NCBI GenBank assembly: GCA_964211495.1
Contig: CAXORL010000001.1
Location: 930,001 to 994,000, forward strand
Length of the DNA stretch: 64,000 bases
Source of the DNA: Faucicola osloensis_B
Lineage (GTDB): Bacteria; Pseudomonadota; Gammaproteobacteria; Pseudomonadales; Moraxellaceae
Reading direction: 5' to 3'
A program made the position numbers and the translations under genes. Below, one piece after another: positions 51,402 to 60,415 of the stretch (the stretch's first letter is position 1; the number at the start of each line of letters is the position of its first letter). The notes below the pieces were generated by a model. That model did no database searches. It worked only from the letters and a program-made list of their open reading frames with translations, and was not told the DNA's origin.

Positions 51402-52493
51402 ATGGGCTTTAATTGTGGTATCGTCGGACTGCCAAATGTTGGTAAATCAACCTTGTTTAACGCATTGACCAAAGCTGGGATTGCGGCAGAAAACTTCCCG
51501 TTTTGTACCAAAGACCCCAATACTGGGATTGTGCCTATACCCGACCCACGTCTCAAACAACTTGCCGATATCGTCAAGCCTGAGCGCGTTGTGCCCACCT
51601 CAATGGAATTTGTGGATATTGCCGGTCTAGTGGCAGGCGCATCCAAAGGCGAAGGCATGGGGAATCAGTTCTTAGCCAATATCCGTGAAACCGATGCGAT
51701 TGCCCATGTGGTACGCTGCTTTGATGATGACAACGTGATTCATGTCGATGGACGCGTCAACCCATTATCCGATATCGAAACTATCAATACCGAACTTGCG
51801 CTAGCTGACCTTGAAGCAGTGAGCCGTGCGATTATCAATGTCGGTAAAAAAGCCAAAGGCGGTGATAAAGATGCCAAAGCCATGCTGGATGTGTTTAACA
51901 AAATTGAGCCATTTTTAGCCGATGGTAAGCCTGCGCGCATGGGAAATCTGGATGAGGATGAGAAAAAAATCATCCGTAGCTATGGTTTAATCACCCTAAA
52001 GCCGACCATGTATATTGCCAACGTGAGCGAGGATGGCTTTGACAACAATCCTTATCTTGACCAAGTACGGGAATTTGCGGCAAAAGATGATGCGTTGGTC
52101 GTTGCACTATGCAACCAAATTGAATCTGAAATCGCCCAGCTGGATGACGATGAAAAACAAGAGTTTTTAGAAAGTATGGGTATGACTGAGGCAGGACTTG
52201 ACCGTGTGATTCGCGCAGGCTACGAGCTGCTTAATATGCAAACGTATTTTACGGCAGGGGTCAAAGAAGTACGCGCTTGGACGGTGAAAGTGGGTGCCAC
52301 CGCACCAGAAGCAGCAGGCGTGATTCATACTGACTTTGAGCGTGGTTTTATCCGTGCCGAAGTGATTGCGTTTGATGATTTTATTGAATACAACGGTGAA
52401 AAAGGCGCGGCAGCGGCAGGTAAATCTCGCCTCGAAGGTAAAACCTACATCGTGCAAGATGGCGATGTCATGCACTTTAGATTTAATGTCTAA
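51402..52493 (+). CDS. ychF: Redox-regulated ATPase YchF (Obg-related)
   Basis: 363 residues. G1 GLPNVGKSTLFNALT, G3 FVDIAGLVAGASKGEG, and the altered G4 (ANVSED instead of NKxD) that explains the family's preference for ATP. A coiled-coil insertion and C-terminal TGS domain (TYFTAGVKEVRAWTV to the end) follow. YchF binds the ribosome and modulates stress responses. Terminator directly downstream. Confidence 0.97.
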   Translation: MGFNCGIVGLPNVGKSTLFNALTKAGIAAENFPFCTKDPNTGIVPIPDPRLKQLADIVKPERVVPTSMEFVDIAGLVAGASKGEGMGNQFLANIRETDAIAHVVRCFDDDNVIHVDGRVNPLSDIETINTELALADLEAVSRAIINVGKKAKGGDKDAKAMLDVFNKIEPFLADGKPARMGNLDEDEKKIIRSYGLITLKPTMYIANVSEDGFDNNPYLDQVREFAAKDDALVVALCNQIESEIAQLDDDEKQEFLESMGMTEAGLDRVIRAGYELLNMQTYFTAGVKEVRAWTVKVGATAPEAAGVIHTDFERGFIRAEVIAFDDFIEYNGEKGAAAAGKSRLEGKTYIVQDGDVMHFRFNV

Positions 52494-52519
52494 ATTGTGT
52501 ACTGATATGCTGATTGATA

Positions 52520-52550
52520 TAAATAGGCAATTTTAGTTGCCTATTTTTTG
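52520..52550 (+). terminator. Terminator after ychF
   Basis: Perfect 9 bp stem AATAGGCAA/TTGCCTATT followed by T run. Confidence 0.9.
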
Positions 52551-52582
52551 CAAGTTTATTTTTCAAAAATGCTTGACTTGTA

Positions 52583-52611
52583 TTGCAAGTCACTATCTTA
52601 ATCCCTATAAT
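52583..52611 (+). promoter_or_regulatory. Sigma-70 promoter of rplM-rpsI
   Basis: -35 TTGCAA (52583-52588), 17-bp spacer, -10 TATAAT (52606-52611). An alternative -35 TTGACT lies 10 bp further upstream. Predicted transcription start near 52618. Confidence 0.75.
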
Positions 52612-52625
52612 ATGCGTTCGTAATT

Positions 52626-52660
52626 TTGAGAGCCCTCGTTTCCCAGACACTCACTCTCAA
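52626..52660 (+). promoter_or_regulatory. Leader hairpin in the rplM 5' UTR
   Basis: Perfect 7 bp stem TTGAGAG/CTCTCAA enclosing 21 nt, between the promoter and the rplM ribosome-binding site. In E. coli the rplM leader mediates autoregulation by L13; this may be the counterpart. Confidence 0.5.
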
Positions 52661-52686
52661 CTATTAACTCAAAAAGGTTTTTAAAC

Positions 52687-53115
52687 ATGAAAACTATCAG
52701 TGCTAAACCACATGAAGTGACACACGATTGGTACATCGTCGACGCTGAAGGTAAAACATTAGGTCGCTTGGCGAGCGAAATCGCATCACGCTTACGTGGC
52801 AAGCATAAGCCTTCTTACACCCCTCACGTTGACACAGGCGATTATATCGTTGTGATTAATGCTGAGAAAGTTGCTGTGACTGGTAAAAAAGCGCAAGACA
52901 AAAAATACTACCGTCACACCGGTTACCCAGGTGGTATCAAAGAGACTAACTTTACCAAACTTATCGCACACAAACCCGCTGACGTACTTAACAAAGCCGT
53001 TAAAGGTATGTTGCCAAAAGGTCCATTGGGCTACGCGATGATTAAAAAGTTAAAAGTTTACTCAGGTACTGAGCATCCTCATACTGCTCAACAACCTCAA
53101 GTATTAGATATCTAA
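52687..53115 (+). CDS. rplM: 50S ribosomal protein L13
   Basis: 142 residues, standard length. WYIVDAEGKTLGRLASEIA, YRHTGYPGGIKE and LPKGPLGYAMIKKLKVY are characteristic. It is among the early assembly proteins of the large subunit. Cotranscribed with rpsI 10 bp downstream, the universal bacterial pair. Confidence 0.98.
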   Translation: MKTISAKPHEVTHDWYIVDAEGKTLGRLASEIASRLRGKHKPSYTPHVDTGDYIVVINAEKVAVTGKKAQDKKYYRHTGYPGGIKETNFTKLIAHKPADVLNKAVKGMLPKGPLGYAMIKKLKVYSGTEHPHTAQQPQVLDI

Positions 53116-53125
53116 GGAGTAACAC

Positions 53126-53512
53126 ATGGAACGCAATTACGGTACAGGTCGTCGTAAAACTTCAACAGCTCGTGTGTTCTTATCTGCGGGTACAGGTAAC
53201 ATCGTCGTCAACGGTAAACCACTTGATCAATACTTTGGTCGTGAAACATCAGTAATGGTTGTTCGTCAACCTTTAGAATTACTAGATGCTGCTAGCAAAT
53301 ATGATATCTATGTGACTGTAAAAGGTGGCGGTATCAATGGTCAAGCAGGTGCGATTCGCCACGGTATCACCCGTGCATTGATCGAGTCAGACGAAACTTT
53401 AAAACCAGCGCTTAAAGAAGCGGGCTTTGTGACTCGTGACGCGCGTGAAGTTGAACGTAAAAAATTGGGCTTACGTAAAGCACGTAAACGTCCCCAATTC
53501 TCAAAACGTTAA
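53126..53512 (+). CDS. rpsI: 30S ribosomal protein S9
   Basis: 128 residues. YGTGRRKTSTARVFL at the N-terminus and the basic tail LRKARKRPQFSKR whose last residues reach the P-site tRNA. AAGGAGT precedes the ATG. Followed by two terminators in series. Confidence 0.98.
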   Translation: MERNYGTGRRKTSTARVFLSAGTGNIVVNGKPLDQYFGRETSVMVVRQPLELLDAASKYDIYVTVKGGGINGQAGAIRHGITRALIESDETLKPALKEAGFVTRDAREVERKKLGLRKARKRPQFSKR

Positions 53513-53519
53513 TATTTTT

Positions 53520-53597
53520 CGTGGTCGAAATTCTCGTATCGACCGCGTTTTTTGGCGTTTACAAAAAAGGCTCTTGTTTACTGCAAGGGTCTTTTTT
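53520..53597 (+). terminator. Two successive terminators after rpsI
   Basis: Hairpin 1: CGTGGTCGA/TCGACCGCG plus six T (53520-53553). Hairpin 2: AAGGCTCTTG/CAAGGGTCTT plus T run (53566-53597), with G-T pairs. Confidence 0.85.
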
Positions 53598-53674
53598 ATT
53601 TACCTTAGGTAATTTATTTTATTGCAAAAATAGCATAAAATAGCAAAATTAGCGTAATTTAGGCACAGCTAAGG

Positions 53675-53703
53675 TGGCAATTCTGTAACAACTGATTTAC
53701 AAT
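53675..53703 (+). promoter_or_regulatory. Candidate promoter of petABC
   Basis: TGGCAA (53675-53680), 17-bp spacer, TACAAT (53698-53703), 60 bp before the petA start. Acceptable but not strong match. Confidence 0.5.
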
Positions 53704-53762
53704 AGCCACAAACCCAGTGTGGGAATATGGTTACCCACTTCATTAATCTGGAGGAGTTCTTA

Positions 53763-54347
53763 ATGAGCCATGCCGAAGGCGTCGACGTTAAGCGTCGAAG
53801 AGTTTTAATCGCATCCACTGCCGCTATGGGCGCAGTCGGTGTCGCTGCTATTGCTACGCCGTTTGTGCGTTCATGGTATCCAAGTGCAAAAGCAGAAGCT
53901 GCGGGCGCACCTGTCAGCCAAGACCTAAGCAAACTCGAAGCAGGACAAATGATTGTTATCAAATATCGTGGTAAACCGATTTATCTTGTCAAACGTACCA
54001 AAGAGATGATGGATAATTTATCAAAAGTAGAATCATCACTTGCCGATCCAAAATCAGAAGGTTCATTACAACCTGACTACTGCAAAAATAATAGCCGCTC
54101 AAAAGACAATAGTGAAGTTCTAGTGTGTGAAGGGGTTTGTACTCACTTAGGTTGTGCACCAGGTTATCGTCCTGATGTCGGCGCAGCAGATTTGGGTGGC
54201 AGCAGCTGGGTTGGCGGATTTTTATGCCCCTGTCACGGCTCAAAGTATGACTTAGCTGGACGTGTTTTTAAGGGTCAACCTGCGCCTCGTAATTTGCCAG
54301 TTCCTGAGTATAGCATCAGCGGTACTATCTTAACGGTGGGGGCATAA
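53763..54347 (+). CDS. petA: Ubiquinol-cytochrome c reductase Rieske iron-sulfur subunit
   Basis: 194 residues from the ATG at 53763, which has GGAGGAG upstream; a longer frame from 53727 lacks that. The N-terminal KRRRVLIASTAAMGAVGVAA is a Tat-type uncleaved membrane anchor. The [2Fe-2S] ligands lie in CTHLGC and CPCHGS with the disulfide Cys. It carries electrons from quinol to cytochrome c1 in the bc1 complex. First gene of petABC; petB starts 1 bp after its stop. Confidence 0.96.
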   Translation: MSHAEGVDVKRRRVLIASTAAMGAVGVAAIATPFVRSWYPSAKAEAAGAPVSQDLSKLEAGQMIVIKYRGKPIYLVKRTKEMMDNLSKVESSLADPKSEGSLQPDYCKNNSRSKDNSEVLVCEGVCTHLGCAPGYRPDVGAADLGGSSWVGGFLCPCHGSKYDLAGRVFKGQPAPRNLPVPEYSISGTILTVGA

Positions 54348-54348
54348 T

Positions 54349-55584
54349 ATGAGTGCAAAGAAATTTATGCATTGGGTGGATGCGCGCTTTCCAGCGACAG
54401 AAACTTATGAATACCATATGTCAAAGTATTACGCACCAAAGAATTTCAACTTTTGGTACTTCTTTGGCGTGTTATCTATGGTGGTATTGGTCAATCAGTT
54501 AGTGACGGGCATTTGGCTAACCATGATGTTCAACCCAAGTGCAGAAGGCGCATTTGCTTCTGTAGAATACATTATGCGTGATGTACAAGGTGGTTGGTTA
54601 ATTCGTTATATGCACTCAACTGGTGCTTCGGCATTCTTCGTGGTTGTATATCTGCATATGTTCCGTGGCTTGTTATATGGTTCATACCAAAAACCCCGTG
54701 AACTGGTTTGGCTCATCGGTATGGGTATCTATCTGTGCTTAATGGCAGAGGGTTTCTTCGGTTACTTATTACCTTGGGGTAATATGTCTTTCTGGGGTGC
54801 CCAGGTTATTTTAAACCTACCAGCAGCGATTCCATTTATTGGTGATGCATTGGGAGAATGGGTAAAAGGTGACTATATCATCTCTGGTATTACCCTAAAC
54901 CGCTTCTTCGCGTTGCACGTTGTTGCGATTCCTTTGATTTTAGTGGGTCTGGTATTTGTTCACTTAGTAGCATTGCACCATGTTGGTTCTAATAACCCAG
55001 ATGGTATCGATATCAAAAAACTTAAAGATAAAAATGGTGTACCCCTTGATGGCGTGGCTTTCCACCCATACTACACCGTGCATGATATGATTGGTATCGT
55101 GGTATTCTTTATCATTTTCTTTACCGTGGTATTCTTCTTCCCAGAAGGCGGCGGTTTCTTCCTTGAGCCACCAAACTTTGAAGCAGCAAACCCACTTAAG
55201 ACACCTGCTCACATTGCCCCTGTTTGGTACTATACGCCTTTTTATGCGATGTTACGTGCAACCCCGTCTATGTTTGGTTCAGCCCTGCCGGGTGTAATTG
55301 TGATGGCAGCATCAATTGCTATTTTATTTGTATTGCCTTGGTTAGACAAATCACCTGTGCGTTCAATGCGTTATAAAGGTATGTTGTCAAAAATCGCACT
55401 TGCTATCTTTGTTGTTAGTTTCTTGATCTTAGGTTACTTAGGGGTAATTCCATCAAGTGATACCGCAACGCTTGTGGCACGTATTTGTACTATTTTGTAT
55501 TTCTTGTTTTTCTTGCTAATGCCAATCTATACATCGATTGAAACTTGCAAACAGCCACCTGAACGTGTAACTGGAGGTCACTAA
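54349..55584 (+). CDS. petB: Ubiquinol-cytochrome c reductase cytochrome b subunit
   Basis: 411 residues, eight membrane helices. Haem-ligand His pairs lie in RYMHSTGASAFFVVVYLHM and RFFALHVVAIPLILVGLVFVH. The Qo-site PEWY motif reads PVWY (APVWYYTPFYAMLRATP), a variant common in gammaproteobacteria. It holds both quinone sites of the bc1 complex. Its stop codon overlaps the petC start by one base. Confidence 0.97.
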   Translation: MSAKKFMHWVDARFPATETYEYHMSKYYAPKNFNFWYFFGVLSMVVLVNQLVTGIWLTMMFNPSAEGAFASVEYIMRDVQGGWLIRYMHSTGASAFFVVVYLHMFRGLLYGSYQKPRELVWLIGMGIYLCLMAEGFFGYLLPWGNMSFWGAQVILNLPAAIPFIGDALGEWVKGDYIISGITLNRFFALHVVAIPLILVGLVFVHLVALHHVGSNNPDGIDIKKLKDKNGVPLDGVAFHPYYTVHDMIGIVVFFIIFFTVVFFFPEGGGFFLEPPNFEAANPLKTPAHIAPVWYYTPFYAMLRATPSMFGSALPGVIVMAASIAILFVLPWLDKSPVRSMRYKGMLSKIALAIFVVSFLILGYLGVIPSSDTATLVARICTILYFLFFLLMPIYTSIETCKQPPERVTGGH

Positions 55585-56297
55585 TGAAAGCGGTTAAAAA
55601 ATTAGTTGCTGGATTGGGTTTGACAGTTGCACTAGGTTTGGGCGCGACAGCCGCACAGGCCAGCGAAGGCGGCTGTGGCACTTACAAAACAGTTGATGGT
55701 AAAGAAGCGCATTTGGCGTGTGAAACCGCCCCTGTGGATTTGACCAATAAAGCGTCCATTCAACGTGGTGCGTCATTATTTATGAGTTATTGTGCAGGCT
55801 GTCACTCAGCACAATATGTTCGCTACTCAAAAATGTACAAAGACTTGGACATTCCAAAAGAGTTGGTGGAAAAATACTTGATGCTGACCACTGACCAAGT
55901 CGGTGACCATATCAATGCAGGTGTAGACCCAGAGCTTCAAAAAGCTTGGTTTGGTGCGCAGCCACCTGATTTATCACTTGAAACCCGTCTACGTGGTAAT
56001 GATTGGGTTTACACGTACTTGTTAGCCTTCTATGAAGATCCAAGTCGTCCTTGGGGTGCCAACAATATCGTACTGCCGAATGTTGCTATGCCATTCGTCC
56101 TTCATGATATGCAAATGAACACCTCAAAAGAAGAATATCGTCGTAATATTGGTGATATCGTCAACTTTATGGCATGGATGGCAGAGCCGCAAGCGCACCA
56201 ACGTAAAGTATATGGTTTTTGGGTCATTTTATTCTTACTTGCGTTATTAATTCCAGTGTACTTACTCAACAAAGAGTTTTGGAAAGACGTTAAATAA
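55584..56297 (+). CDS. petC: Ubiquinol-cytochrome c reductase cytochrome c1 subunit
   Basis: 237 residues. Signal peptide (KKLVAGLGLTVALGLGATAAQA, cleavage before SEGG), haem c site CAGCH at about residues 71-75, axial Met in LPNVAMPFVL, and a C-terminal membrane anchor (VILFLLALLIPVYLL). It accepts electrons from the Rieske protein in the periplasm. GGAGG precedes the ATG. A terminator follows. Confidence 0.96.
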   Translation: MKAVKKLVAGLGLTVALGLGATAAQASEGGCGTYKTVDGKEAHLACETAPVDLTNKASIQRGASLFMSYCAGCHSAQYVRYSKMYKDLDIPKELVEKYLMLTTDQVGDHINAGVDPELQKAWFGAQPPDLSLETRLRGNDWVYTYLLAFYEDPSRPWGANNIVLPNVAMPFVLHDMQMNTSKEEYRRNIGDIVNFMAWMAEPQAHQRKVYGFWVILFLLALLIPVYLLNKEFWKDVK

Positions 56298-56310
56298 GGG
56301 TTGATATAAG

Positions 56311-56337
56311 AAAAGGTAGCTTAGGCTGCCTTTTTTT
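56311..56337 (+). terminator. Terminator after petABC
   Basis: Stem AAAGGTAGC/GCTGCCTTT with one mismatch, 4-nt loop, T run. Confidence 0.85.
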
Positions 56338-56445
56338 ATGCGCATTTATTGCTTGATTGGTATGATAACTTTCACAGTTATTGCTAATTCAGTCATTTTA
56401 AGCTAGGCTTATCCTTTACGCTGATACAGCTTATTATTTTTAACT

Positions 56446-57057
56446 ATGTTGACCCCTACTTCGAACACCCCTTTGATTTATGCCGATGATGGCTACCTAA
56501 GTCACCAATTAAGACTGGTTTTACTTGAGAAAAAAATAGAATTTAGTGAGACGAATATTCGTGATGATGAGGATTTTGCCGAAGATTTACCTGATATCAA
56601 TCCTTACAACACGCTACCGGTATTTATTCATCGTGAATTGATTTTATATAACAATCGCATTATTTTTGAATACCTTGAAGAGCGCTATCATCAGAACAAA
56701 CTGCTACCTGAAAATCCGATTGAAAAGGCACAATACCGTCAATTATGGTGGCGCATTGAGAAAGATTGGATTAAATTGGCAGATACGCTATTGACCCATA
56801 AGGATACCTTAGATGTCAACCAAGCAAAGATTGCAAGAAAGCAACTGACTGAATCTCTTGTTACCATAGCGCCGCTGTTTGCCCATAAAGCTTTTTTTCT
56901 TTCAGATACCATGGGTGTATGTGATTGCATTTTGTCATCGATTTTATATCGCTTAAAACCCATGGGTATTGAATTGCCACTACACCTGTGCCGTCCGTTG
57001 TATCAATATATGGAGCGGATGTTTAATCGCCCAACCTTTAAAACTAGTTTAAAATAG
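56446..57057 (+). CDS. sspA: Stringent starvation protein A (GST-fold RNA polymerase partner)
   Basis: 203 residues with glutathione-transferase fold: thioredoxin-like part (LIYADDGYLSHQLRLVLLEKKI, INPYNTLPVF) then an all-helical domain. SspA lacks GST activity and binds RNA polymerase. The usual SspA phrase RVLPEN is matched by LLPENPIEKA in this copy. It is followed by sspB after 25 bp, and petABC upstream is the typical neighbour. Confidence 0.9.
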   Translation: MLTPTSNTPLIYADDGYLSHQLRLVLLEKKIEFSETNIRDDEDFAEDLPDINPYNTLPVFIHRELILYNNRIIFEYLEERYHQNKLLPENPIEKAQYRQLWWRIEKDWIKLADTLLTHKDTLDVNQAKIARKQLTESLVTIAPLFAHKAFFLSDTMGVCDCILSSILYRLKPMGIELPLHLCRPLYQYMERMFNRPTFKTSLK

Positions 57058-57082
57058 TAATCATTAAAATAAGAGAATCACC

Positions 57083-57517
57083 ATGGAAAACGACTTTCAA
57101 CTCACCCCGACTCGCCCTTATATGGTACGCGCTATTTTTGAATGGCTTGAAGACAATAACCTGACCCCACATATCATGGTCGATACGATGCAGCCCAATG
57201 TCACCGTGCCTGTCGAATATGTGCAAGATGGTCGTATCGTACTTAATATCGCCAGCCGAGCTACGGGTAATTTGGTCATTAATAATGATTTTATTCATTT
57301 TCATGCGCGATTTGGCGGTGTTTCGCAAGAATTATGGGTACCGATGCAAGCGGTGATGGGAATTTATGCCAGAGAAAATTCACAAGGCATGTTCTTTGAC
57401 CCAACGGAATACGATAATGCGCCGCAATCTGAAATCAACGCCAGTCAACCAGCGGAGTCCACCGACGCACAACGTCCAAAACGTGAGAACAAAGCAGGGT
57501 TAAAAATCTTGGATTAG
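57083..57517 (+). CDS. sspB: ClpXP specificity-enhancing factor SspB
   Basis: 144 residues. The substrate-binding domain (RPYMVRAIFEWLEDNNLTPHI, RIVLNIASRATGNLVI, FHARFGGVSQELWVPMQAV) is followed by an acidic, disordered linker and a C-terminal ClpX-binding tip ending GLKILD. It delivers ssrA-tagged proteins to ClpXP. Confidence 0.94.
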   Translation: MENDFQLTPTRPYMVRAIFEWLEDNNLTPHIMVDTMQPNVTVPVEYVQDGRIVLNIASRATGNLVINNDFIHFHARFGGVSQELWVPMQAVMGIYARENSQGMFFDPTEYDNAPQSEINASQPAESTDAQRPKRENKAGLKILD

Positions 57518-57598
57518 TGCATTGTCACTGGCAATATGGGTTTAATTTTGTTAAAATAATCAATTACTTTTTTAGTTTTGAATAGGATAACCATAGTC

Positions 57599-57865
57599 AT
57601 GGCACGTGTCACTGTAGAAGATTGTCTAGAAAATATCCACAACCGTTTTGATTTAATTCTTGTTGCCAGTAAACGTGCGCGCCAAATCGCACGCGGTGTA
57701 TCAGAACCTATGGTTGAGCGTGAAAATGATAAACCAACCGTACTTGCCCTTCGTGAAATCGCTGCAGGACTGGTGACTAAAGAGATTTTAAATCAACCTG
57801 AGCGCGAATTGCCTAACAAATTTCACCATGTTGATTTGAGCATTTCAAGTGGGCATGGATTCTAA
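57599..57865 (+). CDS. rpoZ: DNA-directed RNA polymerase omega subunit
   Basis: 88 residues from the ATG at 57599 (AGGA 11 nt upstream; a TTG at 57578 is less likely). MARVTVEDCLENIHNRFDL and ASKRARQIARG are diagnostic. It supports assembly of the beta' subunit and forms part of a ppGpp site. Upstream of spoT, as in E. coli, but separated here by a terminator and 294 bp. Confidence 0.96.
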   Translation: MARVTVEDCLENIHNRFDLILVASKRARQIARGVSEPMVERENDKPTVLALREIAAGLVTKEILNQPERELPNKFHHVDLSISSGHGF

Positions 57866-57910
57866 CGCTAGCTTAAGCCACTGTTAAGAGTTAGCGACTA
57901 TTATTTTTAT

Positions 57911-57941
57911 AAAGAGTCACCTTTTTTAGGTGACTTTTTAA
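57911..57941 (+). terminator. Terminator after rpoZ
   Basis: Stem AGTCACC/GGTGACT plus five T. Confidence 0.88.
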
Positions 57942-58159
57942 TTGAATAAAACGTGGAATTATATGTAACTTAGCTTGACAATTCACGGTAATTTTGCGAA
58001 TAATTAAGATATCTTTATAATACGTTTTTGCTAACTTTAGCTGGTTTGATGCCAGCTATTTTTATCCAGCCGTTTTTTATGATAGAGTTAACTGCTGACC
58101 AGAACAATATGAATTTTTTAGCAGGTTAAACCTATCGATCGTACGTTGAGGGCACATTT

Positions 58160-60388
58160 TTGAATATATCAACTTTACCAAAATTAAGCCATCCTGATGT
58201 GGATATTGCACAGTTTGACCTAATGCGTGTATTGGATTATTTGGATGATGACGAACAGCAAATTGTTCTCAAAGCCTGTGCCTTTGGCGACCAAGCCCAT
58301 ATCAAAGATAAACGCAAATCTGGCGAGCCTTATATCACCCACCCTATGGCGGTAGCGGAGATTTTGGGTAGTTTTCGCATGGATGTGGATACTATTGTAG
58401 CGGCGATTTTGCATGATACCGTGGAAGATACACCTACCACTGAAGAAGATTTGACTCGAGAGTTTGGCAAGGCAGTTGCCCAAATCGTCAATGGAGTCAC
58501 CAAATTAAAATCCTCCAATGAAAAACACATCAATAAAGCCGCGACTTTTTATCGCATTATTACCGCAACGCTAGAAGATCCGCGCGTGTTGATTGTCAAA
58601 TTGGCTGACCGCTTGCACAATATGACCACCATCGAAGCGGTGCCCGAAAAAAAACAACAGGCAACCGCACAAGAAACGTTGGATTTTTATGTGCCGTTTG
58701 CTCGTACCCTTGGGCTTAATGATTTAGCCGACTATATCGAGATTTTATGTTATCGCAGCCTAAATGCGCCTATGTATAACAAGTTATCCGATAAGCTTAT
58801 GCAGCATGGTTTGGGGCGCACCTTTCAACAAGAAGCTATTCATAACTATTTAAATATTGTTTTGAGCCGACTGGGCGTTAAAGGTTATGTCAAAGATGTC
58901 GATAACCGTGTGACTTTATTTCGCCAGTTCTTTAAAAACCGCGGCGAAATCACCGATTTGCTATGGCATTATGAATTTATGCTAGTCATGGATAAAGTGG
59001 AAGACTGCGACCAAATAGCCAAGTATTTTATCAATAAATACCAAATTGCGCCTGAGTGTATCGAAGACAATATCCGCCATCCACGTGCGGGGGGCAACCA
59101 ATCGTTTACCATTACCTATAAAAACGACCATGACACCATCAAAGTGGTCATTTTGACTAAAACCATGCTCAAAACTACCCGTTTAGGGATTTTGATGGGT
59201 GAAGCAGCATCGCCGCTTAGCCAGTCGGTGATTCAGGCCTCTCTACGCAATCTACAAAACTTGATTGCCGACAATGAAAGCGATATCGAAGAGCAGCCGT
59301 CTGATGCGGTGACGGTGGTCGATAAACTGATTGACTATCTTCACGAACGTAAAATTATTTGCTATACCCCAAACGGTGATGCCTATGAGTTGCCGCGCGG
59401 CTCCACAGCGCTTGACTTTGCCTATACTATCAGTACCCATATCGGTAACCGTGCAACGGGCGCTGAAATCAATGGCGTAGAAGCCAAACTGGGTACGATT
59501 TTGAAAACTGGCAATCGGGTCAAAATTCATACCGACCCCAATGCGATTCCAAAAGCGGAGTGGCTGGGTTTTGTGGCAACCAATAAAGCGCGGCGTGCCT
59601 TGTTTGCATGGTTAAAAAGCTTAAATCCTGAGCAAAAAGAGCACGAAGGTAAAACCGCCTTTGAGCGCGCGCTTAAAACGCAAAATCTTTCACTCGCTGA
59701 TTTGAGCGATGAACAATGGCAATTGCTACTCGATTGGCGGGGTTTACAGGATAAAAGTGCGTTCTTTACAGAGTTTACCACCGGTAAATTGCTACCGCAG
59801 ATTGCCGTTTCGCGCTTATTGACCCAAGAGCAGCTTGCCAAAAACCAAGCCAGCGCCCATGCCGCTAACCAACCGCAAAGCTTAATTGCGGATGCTGCCA
59901 ATATGGAGATGAGTTTTTCCAGCTGTTGTCATCCGGTGTATGGCGACCCGATTGTCGGGCATATTTCAAAAAATGGCTTGGTGGTGCATCGACACAAATG
60001 TTTTTCAATTGATGAAATTCGCCGTGTCAATGAATACCAAGTAATTCCGCTACATTGGCGGGTATCCAACAGTGAGGATGAGATATCAAAGCGTATTTAT
60101 TTTGATGCCGCGCTAAAAATTAATCAAAACTTGACCGATGAGCAAATCAGCGATTTAATCTTTATTGTACGTGATACTCAGGCGGGTTTTGAATATATCG
60201 AACAGCGTAATGGCTATACATTGCTGTTTGTAGTGGTGCAAAGCCGTGACCAGATTGCAAGCTTAATTCAGCGCCTACGTACCTTCTTGGGCTACCCCAA
60301 TATTGTAAGACTGTATCAATGGAATGACGAAGTGCTACTTTCTCAGAGCCAGAACACGTCTGCACCAAAAAATAAAGATATTTTATAA
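58160..60388 (+). CDS. spoT: SpoT-type RSH protein: (p)ppGpp hydrolase with degenerate synthetase domain
   Basis: 742 residues. The HD hydrolase domain is intact: H61 in YITHPMAV, H85-D86 and E89-D90 in LHDTVEDT, D150 and N154 in KLADRLHNM. The synthetase region (~230-380) lacks RxKxxYS, the catalytic Asp and YxSLHT motifs; the latter reads NQSFTIT. TGS (~398-460), zinc-finger/CCHP region (SFSSCCHPVYGDPIVGHI) and a C-terminal ACT domain follow. It should only degrade (p)ppGpp. Start is TTG with GAGGG upstream. ridA follows 27 bp later, as in many gammaproteobacteria. Confidence 0.94.
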   Translation: MNISTLPKLSHPDVDIAQFDLMRVLDYLDDDEQQIVLKACAFGDQAHIKDKRKSGEPYITHPMAVAEILGSFRMDVDTIVAAILHDTVEDTPTTEEDLTREFGKAVAQIVNGVTKLKSSNEKHINKAATFYRIITATLEDPRVLIVKLADRLHNMTTIEAVPEKKQQATAQETLDFYVPFARTLGLNDLADYIEILCYRSLNAPMYNKLSDKLMQHGLGRTFQQEAIHNYLNIVLSRLGVKGYVKDVDNRVTLFRQFFKNRGEITDLLWHYEFMLVMDKVEDCDQIAKYFINKYQIAPECIEDNIRHPRAGGNQSFTITYKNDHDTIKVVILTKTMLKTTRLGILMGEAASPLSQSVIQASLRNLQNLIADNESDIEEQPSDAVTVVDKLIDYLHERKIICYTPNGDAYELPRGSTALDFAYTISTHIGNRATGAEINGVEAKLGTILKTGNRVKIHTDPNAIPKAEWLGFVATNKARRALFAWLKSLNPEQKEHEGKTAFERALKTQNLSLADLSDEQWQLLLDWRGLQDKSAFFTEFTTGKLLPQIAVSRLLTQEQLAKNQASAHAANQPQSLIADAANMEMSFSSCCHPVYGDPIVGHISKNGLVVHRHKCFSIDEIRRVNEYQVIPLHWRVSNSEDEISKRIYFDAALKINQNLTDEQISDLIFIVRDTQAGFEYIEQRNGYTLLFVVVQSRDQIASLIQRLRTFLGYPNIVRLYQWNDEVLLSQSQNTSAPKNKDIL

Positions 60389-60415
60389 ACCCATCATACT
60401 GTAATAGGAAATAAC

